DNA of 64,000 bases from Bacteroidota bacterium. Its GTDB lineage: Bacteria > Bacteroidota > Bacteroidia > Chitinophagales > Chitinophagaceae. The notes beneath the pieces were generated by a model. That model did not search any database and had not been told where the DNA came from. It was given only the letters and a program-made list of their open reading frames with translations. Position numbers and translations under genes: made by a program. The DNA is taken from contig JAFDZS010000001.1 of assembly GCA_018266775.1 (NCBI GenBank), positions 563,175 through 627,174 on the forward strand. Direction: 5' to 3'. This document shows, piece after piece, positions 25,129 to 34,990 of the stretch; within the stretch, counting starts at the first letter, position 1; each line of letters begins with the position of its first letter.

Positions 25129-26265
25129 TCAGTGTTCTATCTGATACTTATATGTTCGGTGTATTTTTTCCAGTTTTGCACCGGTTGCTTCATGAATGGC
25201 CATCATCTTGTCATTAAAATCCCCCACCCAGGCCAGTTCCACTTCTTTGATGGTGTTACGCGGCACCACCTCCTGTTTCAGCATTAATATCAGGGCGCTT
25301 TCAATGCCTTTATTTTGAAATTGTGTTTTTACACCCATTACAATAATGCGGATGCGGTCGATCGTTTTGGTTTTACTGTACCACAAATATTTTAATTTAC
25401 CCCACAAATTCAATTTGCCATTTACATGTTTTAAAATTTGATTGGTATCGGGCAGGCACACAACAAATGCAATCGGTTCATTATTGTAATAGGCAAACCA
25501 GATGATTTTTTCATCCATAATGGGTTTCATTCTTACAAAAGCATCGGCAATAGATGCAGAAGTGATAGGCGCAAAACCTTCAAAATTTTGCCAGGCATCG
25601 TTGTAGACATCTTTAAAATCTTCTGAAAAGATTTTAAAATCCCTTTTATTAAAATGTTTAAACTGGTAGCCTGGCTTTTTTACCACCCATTGTGCAATTT
25701 TTTCAAAGCGCTCAGGGAAGGGGATGTGGAGGTCTATTACATTCGTTAACTGGTCGTATGATTTTTGCCAGCCAAAATGTTCAAACAATTGCTGGTAGTA
25801 AGGCTGGTTATAATTCATTCCCATTGCAGGCGGCCTGAAACCCTGTATGAGTAAACCCCACCAGTTGTCATTTTCCCCAAAATTGATGGGGCCTTCCATT
25901 GCCTTCATCCCTTTTTGCTGCAACCATTGAATAGCGGTGGTGAACAGGAGGTTGGCAGCATCCTGGTTGTTGATGCATTCGAAAAAGCCAATGCCACCGG
26001 TAGGCGTACCCGAATTATTTGCTTTTTCATTGTTTACAAAAGCAGCAATACGGCCAATGGGCTTGTTCTCCTGGTACAATATCCACCGGGTACAGGAGCC
26101 ATGATTAAAAAAAGAATTGGTTGCGGGGTTGAAAATTTTTCTGGTCTCAGTTTCGAGCGGTGCAATAAAATTGGGGTCATCTTTATACAACAGGTAAGGC
26201 AAACTGATGAAAGCTTCTTCATTAGTTTGACTTACTTCTGATATATGGAATATAGGTGATAGCAA
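25129..26265 (-). CDS. GNAT-like N-acetyltransferase
   Basis: A 378-residue protein with a tandem GNAT-like layout: an N-terminal half with YKDDPNFIAPLE and IGRIAAFVNN strands, and a C-terminal half with IAFVVCLPD, VMGVKTQFQNKGIESALI (acetyl-CoA loop resembling Q/RxxGxG/A) and ELAWVGDFNDKMMAIHEATGAK. This form is common and uncharacterised in Bacteroidota, and some relatives are annotated as peptidogalycan or lipid-related acyltransferases. No ATG is available. The frame closes at TAA 26281-26283, leaving TTG 26265 (or ATT 26274) as start. It lies 15 bases after the small hypothetical gene, in the same operon. Confidence 0.75.
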   Translation of the reverse strand: MLSPIFHISEVSQTNEEAFISLPYLLYKDDPNFIAPLETETRKIFNPATNSFFNHGSCTRWILYQENKPIGRIAAFVNNEKANNSGTPTGGIGFFECINNQDAANLLFTTAIQWLQQKGMKAMEGPINFGENDNWWGLLIQGFRPPAMGMNYNQPYYQQLFEHFGWQKSYDQLTNVIDLHIPFPERFEKIAQWVVKKPGYQFKHFNKRDFKIFSEDFKDVYNDAWQNFEGFAPITSASIADAFVRMKPIMDEKIIWFAYYNNEPIAFVVCLPDTNQILKHVNGKLNLWGKLKYLWYSKTKTIDRIRIIVMGVKTQFQNKGIESALILMLKQEVVPRNTIKEVELAWVGDFNDKMMAIHEATGAKLEKIHRTYKYQIEH

Positions 26266-26280
26266 AACTGAAATGCGAAA

Positions 26281-26604
26281 TTACCATTTTTCTTCATTGT
26301 CTTCATCAGAAGGTTTGGCAGAAAATTGTTTGCGGTAAGCAGCTTTCTGCAATAAACGCTCTAGAATAAGTCCGGCAATGATTTTTCCTGCATCTTCACC
26401 GGGATTATTTTTTAATAATGACTTTAACCGGTCTTCATTGATGTCCACCCGGTACAATATGGTTACCAGTTGTTCAAAATTATTTTTTACTAACTCGTTG
26501 ATATGACCGGCCAGCAGGTTGCGTACCGCTTCTTCATTGATGTGTTGCGGAAGGCTGAGTGATAAAGTATAATTGATATCGTTAATAATATCCTGCTGCA
26601 TCAT
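26281..26604 (-). CDS. Conserved-looking hypothetical protein, 107 aa
   Basis: I do not recognise this protein. It is soluble, helical and acidic at the C-terminus (SDEDNEEKW), with repeated Leu/Ile heptads and no signal or membrane segment. It starts with two consecutive ATGs (26604, 26601), the second overlapping the stop of the TIGR02757 gene as ATGA. The tight packing between two conserved genes indicates it is real and co-translated. Confidence 0.7.
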   Translation of the reverse strand: MMQQDIINDINYTLSLSLPQHINEEAVRNLLAGHINELVKNNFEQLVTILYRVDINEDRLKSLLKNNPGEDAGKIIAGLILERLLQKAAYRKQFSAKPSDEDNEEKW

Positions 26605-27377
26605 AACATTTTTTCAAAAGCGCCAAGGCTGAATAAGGCAAAATCATATTTTACAGGGTCGGCGGCATCCAAATGTCGTAAATATGCAGTTAATTCCAGC
26701 GCCGTGGCCCAGTCTGTTTTATCATGCTGAATAATGCCCAGCCTGCGTGCCACTCTTGCCACATGCACATCAATGGGCATCACCAGTTGTGCAGGCTTGA
26801 TGTTTTTCCATGCACCAAAATCAACACCTTTTTTATCCTTCCGTACCATCCAGCGTAAAAACATATTTAATCTTTTGCAGGATGATTTTTTTTCAGGCGC
26901 AGCAATATGTTTTTTGGTACGCTCCGGTATATCGGACAAAGAAAAAAAATAATGATAAAAACCATTCAATCCATTTTCAATGGTTTCATCATTCCGTTGC
27001 CACTTTTTTGTAAAAGCGGTTTCTAAAGAGGAATGATTGCTGTAATGCCGGTGAAAAAATTCAATGCAGTACAACAGGTCGGTGGCATTAAAAGTGCGGT
27101 GCTTAAATGCTTCCAGCTTTTTTAAATCGCGGGGCTGATAATGCAAAATAAAATCATGCGGCGCATTATCCATCAATTGCAGCAGCTCTGTACACTTTTT
27201 GATGATGGTGGTGCGGTTGCCCCAGGCAAAGATGGCGGCAAAGAAACCGGCAATTTCAATATCCGGCAACGCAGTAAAGCGGTGCGGAATACTGATGGGA
27301 TCGTGGGGAATAAAAGAAGGTTGATTATAAAAATCAACCTTACTGTTCAGGAATATTTTAAGTTCTTTTTGGTTCAT
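26601..27377 (-). CDS. TIGR02757 family protein (DUF2400)
   Basis: A 258-residue protein matching the TIGR02757/DUF2400 family: FIPHDPISIPHRFTALPDIEIAGFFAAIFAWGNRTTIIKK near the N-terminus, and KRLNMFLRWMVRKDKKGVDFGAWKNI followed by PIDVHVARVARRLGI in the C-terminal half. The latter resembles the helix-hairpin-helix region of DNA glycosylases, so a link to nucleic acid has been supposed, without experimental proof known to me. It starts 3 bases after the stop of the trans-sulfuration enzyme gene and overlaps the next gene by 4 bases. Confidence 0.9.
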   Translation of the reverse strand: MNQKELKIFLNSKVDFYNQPSFIPHDPISIPHRFTALPDIEIAGFFAAIFAWGNRTTIIKKCTELLQLMDNAPHDFILHYQPRDLKKLEAFKHRTFNATDLLYCIEFFHRHYSNHSSLETAFTKKWQRNDETIENGLNGFYHYFFSLSDIPERTKKHIAAPEKKSSCKRLNMFLRWMVRKDKKGVDFGAWKNIKPAQLVMPIDVHVARVARRLGIIQHDKTDWATALELTAYLRHLDAADPVKYDFALFSLGAFEKML

Positions 27378-27380
27378 GTT

Positions 27381-28520
27381 TTATCCAATAGCCTGCTGCA
27401 GGTCTGCAATCAAATCATCAGCATCTTCAATACCCACACTGAGGCGGATGAGCCCATCGCCCAATCCATTTTTAATTCTTTCTTCACGGGGAATACTGGC
27501 ATGCGTCATCGTTGCAGGATGGTTGATCAAACTTTCCACGCCGCCCAAACTTTCTGCCAAAGAAAATAAATGGGTAGAGGATAAAACTCTTTTTACTTCT
27601 GCTTCAGTACCATCCTTCAATTCAAAACTAATCATACCGCCAAAACCTTTCATTTGTTTTTTGGCAACAGCATAACCGGCATTATCTTCAAAACCCGGCC
27701 AGTATACTTTGGATACTTTAGGGTGTTTGCGCAGCCAGTGTGCTATTTTTTCACCGTTTTCGCAATGCGCTTTCATACGCACGCCCAAAGTTTTAATGCC
27801 ACGCAGTACTAAAAAGCAATCCTGCGGACCGGGCACAGCGCCGCAACTTTTTTGAATGAAGTATAATTTTTCACGCAGTGTGGCATCGTTCATCATCAGG
27901 CAGCCCTGTATCACATCGCTGTGCCCGCCAAGGTATTTAGTAGCGCTGTGCATTACTATATCAGCACCAAGGTCTAATGGGTTTTGCAGGTAGGGCGATG
28001 CAAAGGTATTGTCCACACAAAGCCACGCCCCGGCTTTTTTGGCCACTGCAGCCACTGCTTCAATGTCGGTGATATTCATGAGTGGATTGGTAGGTGTTTC
28101 CACCCAAATGAGTTTGGTGTTGGGTGTAACTGCAGCCTGAACATTGGCTGCATTGCTGGTATCAGTATAAATGAATTTGATGTTATAGCGTTCCCATACT
28201 TTGGTGAATAAACGGTAACTGCCGCCATACATATCATTGGCAGCAATCACTTCATCACCGGGGTTCAGCAGTTTCATTACACTGTCAGTAGCGGCAACAC
28301 CACTGCTGAAAGCGAGTGCATATTGTGCATTTTCAATAATGGCATAAGCATCTTCCAATGCCTTGCGGGTGGGGTTTTGGCTGCGGGCATATTCGTAGCC
28401 TTTGTTTACACCCGGTGCTTCCTGCACATAAGTGGAAGTTTGGAAAACAGGTGTCATGATAGCGCCGGTAGACGGATCCGGTGTGGCGCCTGCATGAATG
28501 AGTTTGGTGGCCAGTTTCAT
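27381..28520 (-). CDS. Cystathionine gamma-synthase/lyase (trans-sulfuration PLP enzyme)
   Basis: A 379-residue Cys/Met-metabolism PLP enzyme. Lys195 in HSATKYLGGHSD binds PLP; other signatures are YARSQNPTRKALE, SSGVAATDSVMKLLNPGDEVI, and CVDNTFASPYLQNPL, and the C-terminal block HLFSLAESLGGVESLINHPATMTHA is typical. It makes or breaks cystathionine in methionine or cysteine synthesis, and the direction (MetB or gamma-lyase) cannot be decided from sequence alone. It is the first gene of a four-gene operon with TIGR02757, the hypothetical and the GNAT-like gene, and is divergent from the FG-GAP gene. Confidence 0.93.
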   Translation of the reverse strand: MKLATKLIHAGATPDPSTGAIMTPVFQTSTYVQEAPGVNKGYEYARSQNPTRKALEDAYAIIENAQYALAFSSGVAATDSVMKLLNPGDEVIAANDMYGGSYRLFTKVWERYNIKFIYTDTSNAANVQAAVTPNTKLIWVETPTNPLMNITDIEAVAAVAKKAGAWLCVDNTFASPYLQNPLDLGADIVMHSATKYLGGHSDVIQGCLMMNDATLREKLYFIQKSCGAVPGPQDCFLVLRGIKTLGVRMKAHCENGEKIAHWLRKHPKVSKVYWPGFEDNAGYAVAKKQMKGFGGMISFELKDGTEAEVKRVLSSTHLFSLAESLGGVESLINHPATMTHASIPREERIKNGLGDGLIRLSVGIEDADDLIADLQQAIG

Positions 28521-28649
28521 ACTAATTATTTAGACGGCAAAGTTGGGTAAATAAATCTTAAGGGCATAAATAAAAATAAATAAAGTAGTAAATTTTATTA
28601 TATTCATAGCCGAGTAGTCCGCAACCCTGCCACCTAAACCTTACCAACA

Positions 28650-31600
28650 ATGCGCTACTTTATCCTTGCTGTATTACTGCTGCAGCCAATATGGTTATTG
28701 CAGAACAGATCCGTTCAACCCGAACAACAATCTGCATTTCATTTCAAGACGGGGAATACTGAACTGCCCGCCTGTTTTCAAACCCCAAAAGCAACAACAG
28801 ATACTGCCGCATTAAAGCAAAGTAACTGGTATACCAATGTTATGCAAAGTATTGCTGCGGAAGAATATGCAATTGCATTTCAACCTCAATACAAAAGTTA
28901 TTCTTCTCCCAACAGGCAACAAAACCTGCGTGCATTTTATACTGCCGATGAATTTACAATGCAGCCGCGTAACGACAGTGCTGACCAATGGACCTTACGA
29001 TTAAAGGTAAAAGGTATTTATGCAGCATCTACCTGTATTGCCGCACCGGTTAAAGATGCTGCAGTAACAGCAAACGGAAATACGATCCGTTTCGACCATC
29101 AAAAGTTTATAACAGAATATGTCAACAGCAAAGATGGTGTGCGGCAAAATTTTGTTATCAATAAAAAACCAGCGGAAAATGTTTCAAACCTCTCCGTTCA
29201 CCTGCAATGTAATGATGGCTGGTTCGTAAATCAAGTGGCTGGCCATGAAATACATTTTGCAAAAGCTGATAAAGATGGCTATGCAAAAAAACTTACCTAT
29301 AACGATCTGCATGTTTGGGATGCAACAGGGAAACAACTGGACGCCGCATTTGCCGTTAATGGAAATAATATTGCCATAAATGTGGCAGCAGCAAATGCAG
29401 TGTATCCTGTAACGATAGACCCGTTGAGCACCACTGCCGCAGCAATGGTGGAAAGCAACCAGGTAAACGCCAGCCTGGGGCTTTCTGCAGCCAGTGCCGG
29501 TGATGTGAATGGTGATGGTTACAGCGATGTGATCATTGGGGCACCTTCTTATGATAATGGGCAGGCGGGAGAGGGTGTAGCATTTATCTACCATGGTTCA
29601 GCAACAGGTATGAGCACCACTTATGCAGCATTGCTGGAAAGCAACCAGGCGAATGCCAATTTTGGTGTATCGGTTTCCGGTGCAGGCGATGTGAATGGAG
29701 ATGGCTACAACGATGTGATTGTTGGAGCAGATGCTTATGATAATACTCAAACCAATGAAGGTGCCGCATTTGTGTTTCATGGTTCTGTTGCAGGAGTAAG
29801 CACAACCTATAGTACTTTAATTGTAAGCGGCCAGGCCGATGCAAGGCTGGGCTTTTCCGTTGCCGGAGCCGGCGATGTAAATGGCGATGGCTATAGTGAT
29901 GTGATTGTTGGTGCGAAATGGTACGATAATCCACAGGTTGATGAAGGCGCCGCATTTGTTTACCATGGGTCAGCTTCCGGTATCAGCAATGTGTATACTA
30001 CTATGATGGAAAGTAACCAGGCCGGTGCCAGCCTGGGCTATTCTGTTGCCGGCGCAGGCGATGTGAATGGTGATGGCTACAGCGATGTGGTGGTGGGTGC
30101 TTACTTATACACTAACGGTCAAACCAATGAAGGTGCTGCATTCGTGTATCACGGTTCGGCCGCTGGTATAAGCAGCACGTATACCACAATGGTGGAAAGT
30201 AACCAGGCCAATGCCGATGAAGGTATTTCTGTATCTACTGCAGGAGACGTGAACGGAGATGGCTATAGCGATATTATTGTCGGCGCTTACCTGTATGATA
30301 ACGGGCAGACCGATGAAGGAGTAGCTTATATTTACCAGGGCTCAGCAGCCGGGATAAGCAGCGCTTATTTAACACTGTTAGAAGTGAACCAGGCAACTGC
30401 AAGTTTTGGATATTCCGTAGCCTGTGCCGGTGATGTAAATGGAGATGGCTACAGCGATGTAATTGTGGGAGCACCACTTTTTGATGACCCACAAACCGAT
30501 GAAGGTGCAGCATTTTTATTTTATGGCAGCAGCACCGGTGTAAGTACAACTATAAAAGCACAATTAGAAAGTAACCAGGCCGGTGCCAACCTGGGTTGGT
30601 CGGTTGCCAGTGCCGGTGATGTGAATGGAGATGGCTACAGCGATGTTGTAACGGGGGCGCCCAGTTATGCTAATGGCCAGGCTTTTGAAGGGGCGGCGTA
30701 TGTGTATCATGGTGCATCCGATGGGGTTTCCACCACAGCTGTGGTGATGAGCCCGGTATCGCAAAACCTTGCCGCTATTGGCAATTGTGTGGCCAGCGCC
30801 GGTGACGTGAACAGTGATGGTTACAGCGATGTGTTGATCAGTGCACCTTATTATGACGGTGGGTTTGCCGACGAAGGGAGGGTATTTGTGTATTATGGCA
30901 GCGCCACAGGTTTGCCGGGCAGTCCGTCTTTATTTTTAAACGATGCCAACCAGGCTGGTGCACTATTTGGATATTCCTGTGCCAGTGCCGGCGATGTGAA
31001 TGGAGATGGTTACGGCGATGTAGTGGTGAGTGCATTATATTATACTAATGGGGGTAATAGCCAGGAAGGCCGTGCGTGGGTGCATTATGGCAGTGCTGCA
31101 GGATTATCGGCTACGCCAGCCCGCATATTGTCTGACGCAGGGCAGGCAGGTGCCTATTACGGTTCTGGTGTAGCCTGTGCCGGTGATGTCAATGGCGATG
31201 GCTACAGCGACGTGATCGTGGGGGCAAGCGGTTATGATGTGGGCGGTAATACAGATGAGGGCAGGGCATACGTGTATTATGGCAGTGCAACAGGTTTGGC
31301 CGCCACCCCCAGCAGAACTTATGATGATGCGAACCAGCCCAACTCCAGTTTTGGCAGCAGTGTGGCCGGTGCCGGGGATGTAAATGGCGATGGCTTCTGC
31401 GATGTGGTGATTGGTGCCATAAGGTATGATGACGGGGTTAGTACAGATGAAGGCCGTGCCTGGGTATATTACGGCAGCGCCACCGGGTTATCGGCTACCC
31501 CTAACCGCATACTGGATGATGCCAACCAGGCCGGTGCAGGTTTTGGTTCCAGGGTGTGCAGTGCTGGTGATGTAAATGGTGATGGTTTTAGCGATGTGAT

Positions 31601-33020
31601 TGTAACCGCCATATTCTATGACAGCCAGCGGGGCCGGGGCTGGGTATATTATGGAAGCGCCACGGGATTATCGGCTACACCTAACCGTGTATTAGATAAT
31701 TCAGCAGGTCCTGCGTTAAGCAGCCTGGGTTATGGGGTATCCAGCGCCGGAGATTTGAATGGCGATGGTTATAGCGATATTGTCATCGGATTGCCCCAAT
31801 ACAGCAATGCACCCTATTCTGAAGACGGCAGGGCGTGGATCTTTTATGGCAGCCCTACCGGTTTAGCGGCCACCCCCGATGTTATCGTGAATGCTGCTAC
31901 AGAAGATCATGAATTTTTTGGGATAAGTACCGCCTGCGCTGGTGATGTAAATGGCGATGGCTTCAGTGATATCATCGTTGGTGCCGACCATGGCAGCTGG
32001 GCCAGCAGTTTCGGCGGACGGGCATACCTGTTTTATGGCAATGCCACAGCTTCGGGTAAACGCAATAATGTTAAACTGTACAATATTGACCTGGTGACAC
32101 CTATTCAACAAATCAATATTAATGTACCCAATTTATTTGGCGCCGGTATTTATGCCAAATCACCATTGGGCAGGGCTAAGGGAAAAATGGTATGGGAAGT
32201 AAAGAAACAGGGACTGCCTTTCAGCGGAAATCCTATCACCAACAGCACCTCATTTTATGATAAACAAATTGCCTTTACCGATTTAGGCACCGCCGGTGTT
32301 GAATTAAAGAACCAGGTACAGAAATTAGATTTTCAAAACAAAGTGCGCATGCGGGTGGAATACAGTAAAGCCACAGCATTAACCGGACAAGTGTATGGCC
32401 CCTGGCGTTACCCTGTCGGCTACCTGAAGGGCGCTTATGGAATGAACGCCCTGCCTTTGCCCGTTACGTTACTGAGCCTGAATGCCACACCAATAAATGA
32501 TAATGACATCCGCATCAACTGGATTACAGCAACAGAAACTGCTTTGCAGTCTTATATCATTGAAAGAAGTACAGATGGCATTCACTTTGATGCTGTGGGC
32601 ACCACCGCTGCTGCAGGCACCACGCTTACCCGCAGCCAATATAGTTTTGTGGATACGAAAGGCTTTGCCCAATCTGCATTGGTGTATTACCGCCTGCAAC
32701 TGCTGGAACAAAATGGCAACGCCAGTTATACAAAGACAGTTACTGTAACAAAAAAAGTCAACAATAAATTTTATGTGTATCCCAACCCGGTGCAAAAAGG
32801 GAATGCGGCAACGGTAGTTATCAGCATACAACAAAACCATTTACCCGTCACCATTACTGTATTCGATTTACAGGGCAGGAAACTACTGCAGCAACAGCAA
32901 CAACTGCAAAGCGGTAAAAATCAAATTGATGTGGCTACTACAAACTTATCAGCAGGAAGTTATTATGTTGTACTAAAATATGGAGGAGCTGTTCAACAGT
33001 TACCATTAGTGGTGCAGTAG
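28650..33020 (+). CDS. Giant FG-GAP repeat protein with T9SS sorting domain
   Basis: A 1456-residue secreted protein. Residues 1-20 are a weak signal peptide. Residues about 25-265 form a beta-rich leader. Residues about 266-1135 hold 14 FG-GAP (integrin-alpha-like) repeats, each with a calcium-binding loop DxNGDGYxD and spaced about 63 residues. They are of two kinds: repeats 1-7 end in MVESNQA-type linkers and 8-14 in YYGSATGLSATP-type linkers. Residues about 1275-1375 are the LPVTLLSLNATP/FnIII-like block common before sorting domains. The last 80 residues (YVYPNPV...LSAGSYYVVLKYGG) are a type A C-terminal sorting domain (TIGR04183), so it is exported by the type IX system and anchored or released at the surface. 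Likely an adhesin or calcium-stabilised surface scaffold. Confidence 0.93.
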   Translation: MRYFILAVLLLQPIWLLQNRSVQPEQQSAFHFKTGNTELPACFQTPKATTDTAALKQSNWYTNVMQSIAAEEYAIAFQPQYKSYSSPNRQQNLRAFYTADEFTMQPRNDSADQWTLRLKVKGIYAASTCIAAPVKDAAVTANGNTIRFDHQKFITEYVNSKDGVRQNFVINKKPAENVSNLSVHLQCNDGWFVNQVAGHEIHFAKADKDGYAKKLTYNDLHVWDATGKQLDAAFAVNGNNIAINVAAANAVYPVTIDPLSTTAAAMVESNQVNASLGLSAASAGDVNGDGYSDVIIGAPSYDNGQAGEGVAFIYHGSATGMSTTYAALLESNQANANFGVSVSGAGDVNGDGYNDVIVGADAYDNTQTNEGAAFVFHGSVAGVSTTYSTLIVSGQADARLGFSVAGAGDVNGDGYSDVIVGAKWYDNPQVDEGAAFVYHGSASGISNVYTTMMESNQAGASLGYSVAGAGDVNGDGYSDVVVGAYLYTNGQTNEGAAFVYHGSAAGISSTYTTMVESNQANADEGISVSTAGDVNGDGYSDIIVGAYLYDNGQTDEGVAYIYQGSAAGISSAYLTLLEVNQATASFGYSVACAGDVNGDGYSDVIVGAPLFDDPQTDEGAAFLFYGSSTGVSTTIKAQLESNQAGANLGWSVASAGDVNGDGYSDVVTGAPSYANGQAFEGAAYVYHGASDGVSTTAVVMSPVSQNLAAIGNCVASAGDVNSDGYSDVLISAPYYDGGFADEGRVFVYYGSATGLPGSPSLFLNDANQAGALFGYSCASAGDVNGDGYGDVVVSALYYTNGGNSQEGRAWVHYGSAAGLSATPARILSDAGQAGAYYGSGVACAGDVNGDGYSDVIVGASGYDVGGNTDEGRAYVYYGSATGLAATPSRTYDDANQPNSSFGSSVAGAGDVNGDGFCDVVIGAIRYDDGVSTDEGRAWVYYGSATGLSATPNRILDDANQAGAGFGSRVCSAGDVNGDGFSDVIVTAIFYDSQRGRGWVYYGSATGLSATPNRVLDNSAGPALSSLGYGVSSAGDLNGDGYSDIVIGLPQYSNAPYSEDGRAWIFYGSPTGLAATPDVIVNAATEDHEFFGISTACAGDVNGDGFSDIIVGADHGSWASSFGGRAYLFYGNATASGKRNNVKLYNIDLVTPIQQININVPNLFGAGIYAKSPLGRAKGKMVWEVKKQGLPFSGNPITNSTSFYDKQIAFTDLGTAGVELKNQVQKLDFQNKVRMRVEYSKATALTGQVYGPWRYPVGYLKGAYGMNALPLPVTLLSLNATPINDNDIRINWITATETALQSYIIERSTDGIHFDAVGTTAAAGTTLTRSQYSFVDTKGFAQSALVYYRLQLLEQNGNASYTKTVTVTKKVNNKFYVYPNPVQKGNAATVVISIQQNHLPVTITVFDLQGRKLLQQQQQLQSGKNQIDVATTNLSAGSYYVVLKYGGAVQQLPLVVQ
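29444..32058 (+). repeat. Fourteen in-frame FG-GAP coding repeats
   Basis: Periodic DNA of about 190 bp with the recurrent core GGTGATGTGAATGGAGATGG and close variants, within the FG-GAP gene. Identity is highest among neighbouring copies in the first half, which suggests local duplication. The boundaries given are the first ESNQ linker and the last YGNA linker. Confidence 0.85.
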
Positions 33021-34865
33021 TTGCGCTGCACATAAATAGCGCCAATCGTAGTTTGCGTCTGCATGGGCAGCTTTGGGTGCAATTTTCTTTTGCAGTACAG
33101 CAGGTTTTAAAATATGGGCATCCACCAATGTTTTTTTGGCAGCGTGTACATATTCCTGTAATGTGGTGTTTTCCATCCATTGCTGTTGCGGTGGTTCAAA
33201 GCCTACTTTATCTTTTCGCCAGGTAATATTGGCAGGCAGTTTTTTCTCCATTGCTTTACGTAAGATCCATTTGGTCCACCCGTCATGAATTTTAAAAGAA
33301 GATGGCAGCGAGAAAATAAATTCCACCAGTTTATGATCCAGGAAGGGCAGGCGCACTTCCCTGCCGTGGGCCATACTGTTACGGTCTGCATAACGCAGTA
33401 ATTCTTCCAGCCCGTGTTCAAACGTGTTGTAGTGCAGTATATCGTTCAGTTTGGTAACAACAGGTTTGTGAATGCCTTCCCATTCTTTTCCCCGCTGCAA
33501 CCGTATAAAATCAGGATGCACATCCGGCTGATGAATGGTTTTGGCATATTCATTTTTTTCCAGCATCATGGCGGCGTGCATGGGCATAAATGCAGCAAAG
33601 TAATTTTTTATTCCCCAGTTGAAAGGCACGCCGTTTTTTTTCAATGCAGCTCTTTCCTGTTGGGCTGCTCCAATCTTATTACGGCTTAAAGTTTCCTGTA
33701 AAAACCATTGAATATACCGCTGGTAACCGGCAAGGGTTTCATCAGCACCCTGGCCGTCCAGCAGTACTTTTACCTGCTGCTGTTGCGCCAGCTCAAAAAC
33801 TTTGTACTGGGCGTAAATGCTGGAAGATTGAAACGGCTCTTCATGATAATAACATAACTTCTCAAAATCATTAATAAAACCCATTACATCAGGCAGCACC
33901 TTAAAATTTTTTATACCCAGTGATGCTGTCAATGCATCAATGTAAACGGATTCATCTTTTTCAAATCCGGGAAACACGGCAGAAAAGGTTTTCATTTCTG
34001 CAGGTTTAAAATGCAGGTCATGCATGGTGGAAATCACCGAAGAGCTGTCCAGTCCGCCGCTGAGGCTGCTGCCTACGGCCACATCGCTGCGCAGGCGTTT
34101 GTTTACAGAAGAAGAAAACAGCAGGCTGAATTTTTCAATGGCATCTTCGGCTGATATGTTGATACGGATCTCTTTATCCACCCGCCAGTATTTCCTGATG
34201 TGCATTTTCTGCTTTGCAGGAAAATAGGTCATATAATGTGCAGGCGGCAGTGCATAAATATCTTTAAAAAAAGTTTGTTCTTTATCGGCACAATTTTGAA
34301 CATGCCCCAATGCAAGGTAATTGAGCAGCATTTTTTCTTCCACGGTTTTATCCACACCAATCGCCCATAAGGCTTTCATCTCACTGGCAAAAACGAGGTA
34401 GCGGTCGCTTTCATAATAATAAAATGGTTTTTCACCAAAGCGGTCCCTGGCAGCAAACAGTTGCTGTTCTTTTTCATCCCAAATAGCAAAGGCAAACATG
34501 CCATCAAAAAATTTCAGGCATTCTTCCCGCCAGCAATCATAGGCGGCGAGGATCACTTCAGTGTCTGACCGTGATTCAAAACGGTAGCCTTTATCTTCCA
34601 GTTGTTCCCGCAACTCAATGTAGTTATACACTTCTCCATTATGAACAATGGTATAACGTCCGCCAAAGTGCATGGGTTGTGCGGCTGCTTTACTGAGGTC
34701 GATGATAGAAAGCCTGCGGTGGCCCAATACAACTGCGTTGTTTTTGTTGGCCCAAAAACCTTCCCCGTCGGGACCACGGTGGGCAAGCGCCCTGGTCATT
34801 TTTTGAATATGAACAGGCGCAATGATTTCATCAGCAGTAGATAATATTCCGGCAATTCCGCACAT
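33006..34865 (-). CDS. asnB: Asparagine synthase (glutamine-hydrolysing)
   Basis: A 619-residue AsnB. The start at ATG 34865 makes Cys2 the N-terminal nucleophile (MCGIAGI), as required after Met removal. An upstream ATG at 34958 would bury it and is rejected. The glutaminase domain has HRGPDGEGFW, LGHRRLSIIDLS and VHNGEVYN. The synthetase domain has the PP-loop SGGLDSSSVIS and LLDGQGADETLAGY. It makes Asn from Asp, Gln and ATP; some paralogues amidate polysaccharide sugars or peptides, so the exact product is open. The stop overlaps the FG-GAP gene end by 15 bases on the opposite strand. A REP-like palindrome lies upstream at 34991-35017. Confidence 0.95.
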   Translation of the reverse strand: MCGIAGILSTADEIIAPVHIQKMTRALAHRGPDGEGFWANKNNAVVLGHRRLSIIDLSKAAAQPMHFGGRYTIVHNGEVYNYIELREQLEDKGYRFESRSDTEVILAAYDCWREECLKFFDGMFAFAIWDEKEQQLFAARDRFGEKPFYYYESDRYLVFASEMKALWAIGVDKTVEEKMLLNYLALGHVQNCADKEQTFFKDIYALPPAHYMTYFPAKQKMHIRKYWRVDKEIRINISAEDAIEKFSLLFSSSVNKRLRSDVAVGSSLSGGLDSSSVISTMHDLHFKPAEMKTFSAVFPGFEKDESVYIDALTASLGIKNFKVLPDVMGFINDFEKLCYYHEEPFQSSSIYAQYKVFELAQQQQVKVLLDGQGADETLAGYQRYIQWFLQETLSRNKIGAAQQERAALKKNGVPFNWGIKNYFAAFMPMHAAMMLEKNEYAKTIHQPDVHPDFIRLQRGKEWEGIHKPVVTKLNDILHYNTFEHGLEELLRYADRNSMAHGREVRLPFLDHKLVEFIFSLPSSFKIHDGWTKWILRKAMEKKLPANITWRKDKVGFEPPQQQWMENTTLQEYVHAAKKTLVDAHILKPAVLQKKIAPKAAHADANYDWRYLCAAQLLHH

Positions 34866-34990
34866 GCTGTAAATATCATTAAAAAAATGACGCAGCGGTA
34901 ATTGAAATGAAATCGGGAGGCTTTCAGCAGCCTGAACGATGACACCATCTGATATCATCGTCTGATTATGTTAGATGATTTGCGATTAAC

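Noticed and set aside
29184..31035. Several antisense open frames of 60-136 codons opposite the FG-GAP repeats
   Set aside because: They mirror the repeated coding sequence, have His/Arg-rich or otherwise odd composition and no start or family features, so they are shadows of the FG-GAP gene.
29444..32058. Regular repeats resembling a CRISPR array
   Set aside because: The period is about 190 bp, in frame, and encodes calcium-binding FG-GAP loops; there are no cas genes.
34866..34958. Upstream extension of asnB to the ATG at 34958
   Set aside because: It would place 31 residues before the catalytic Cys2, which must be N-terminal after processing.
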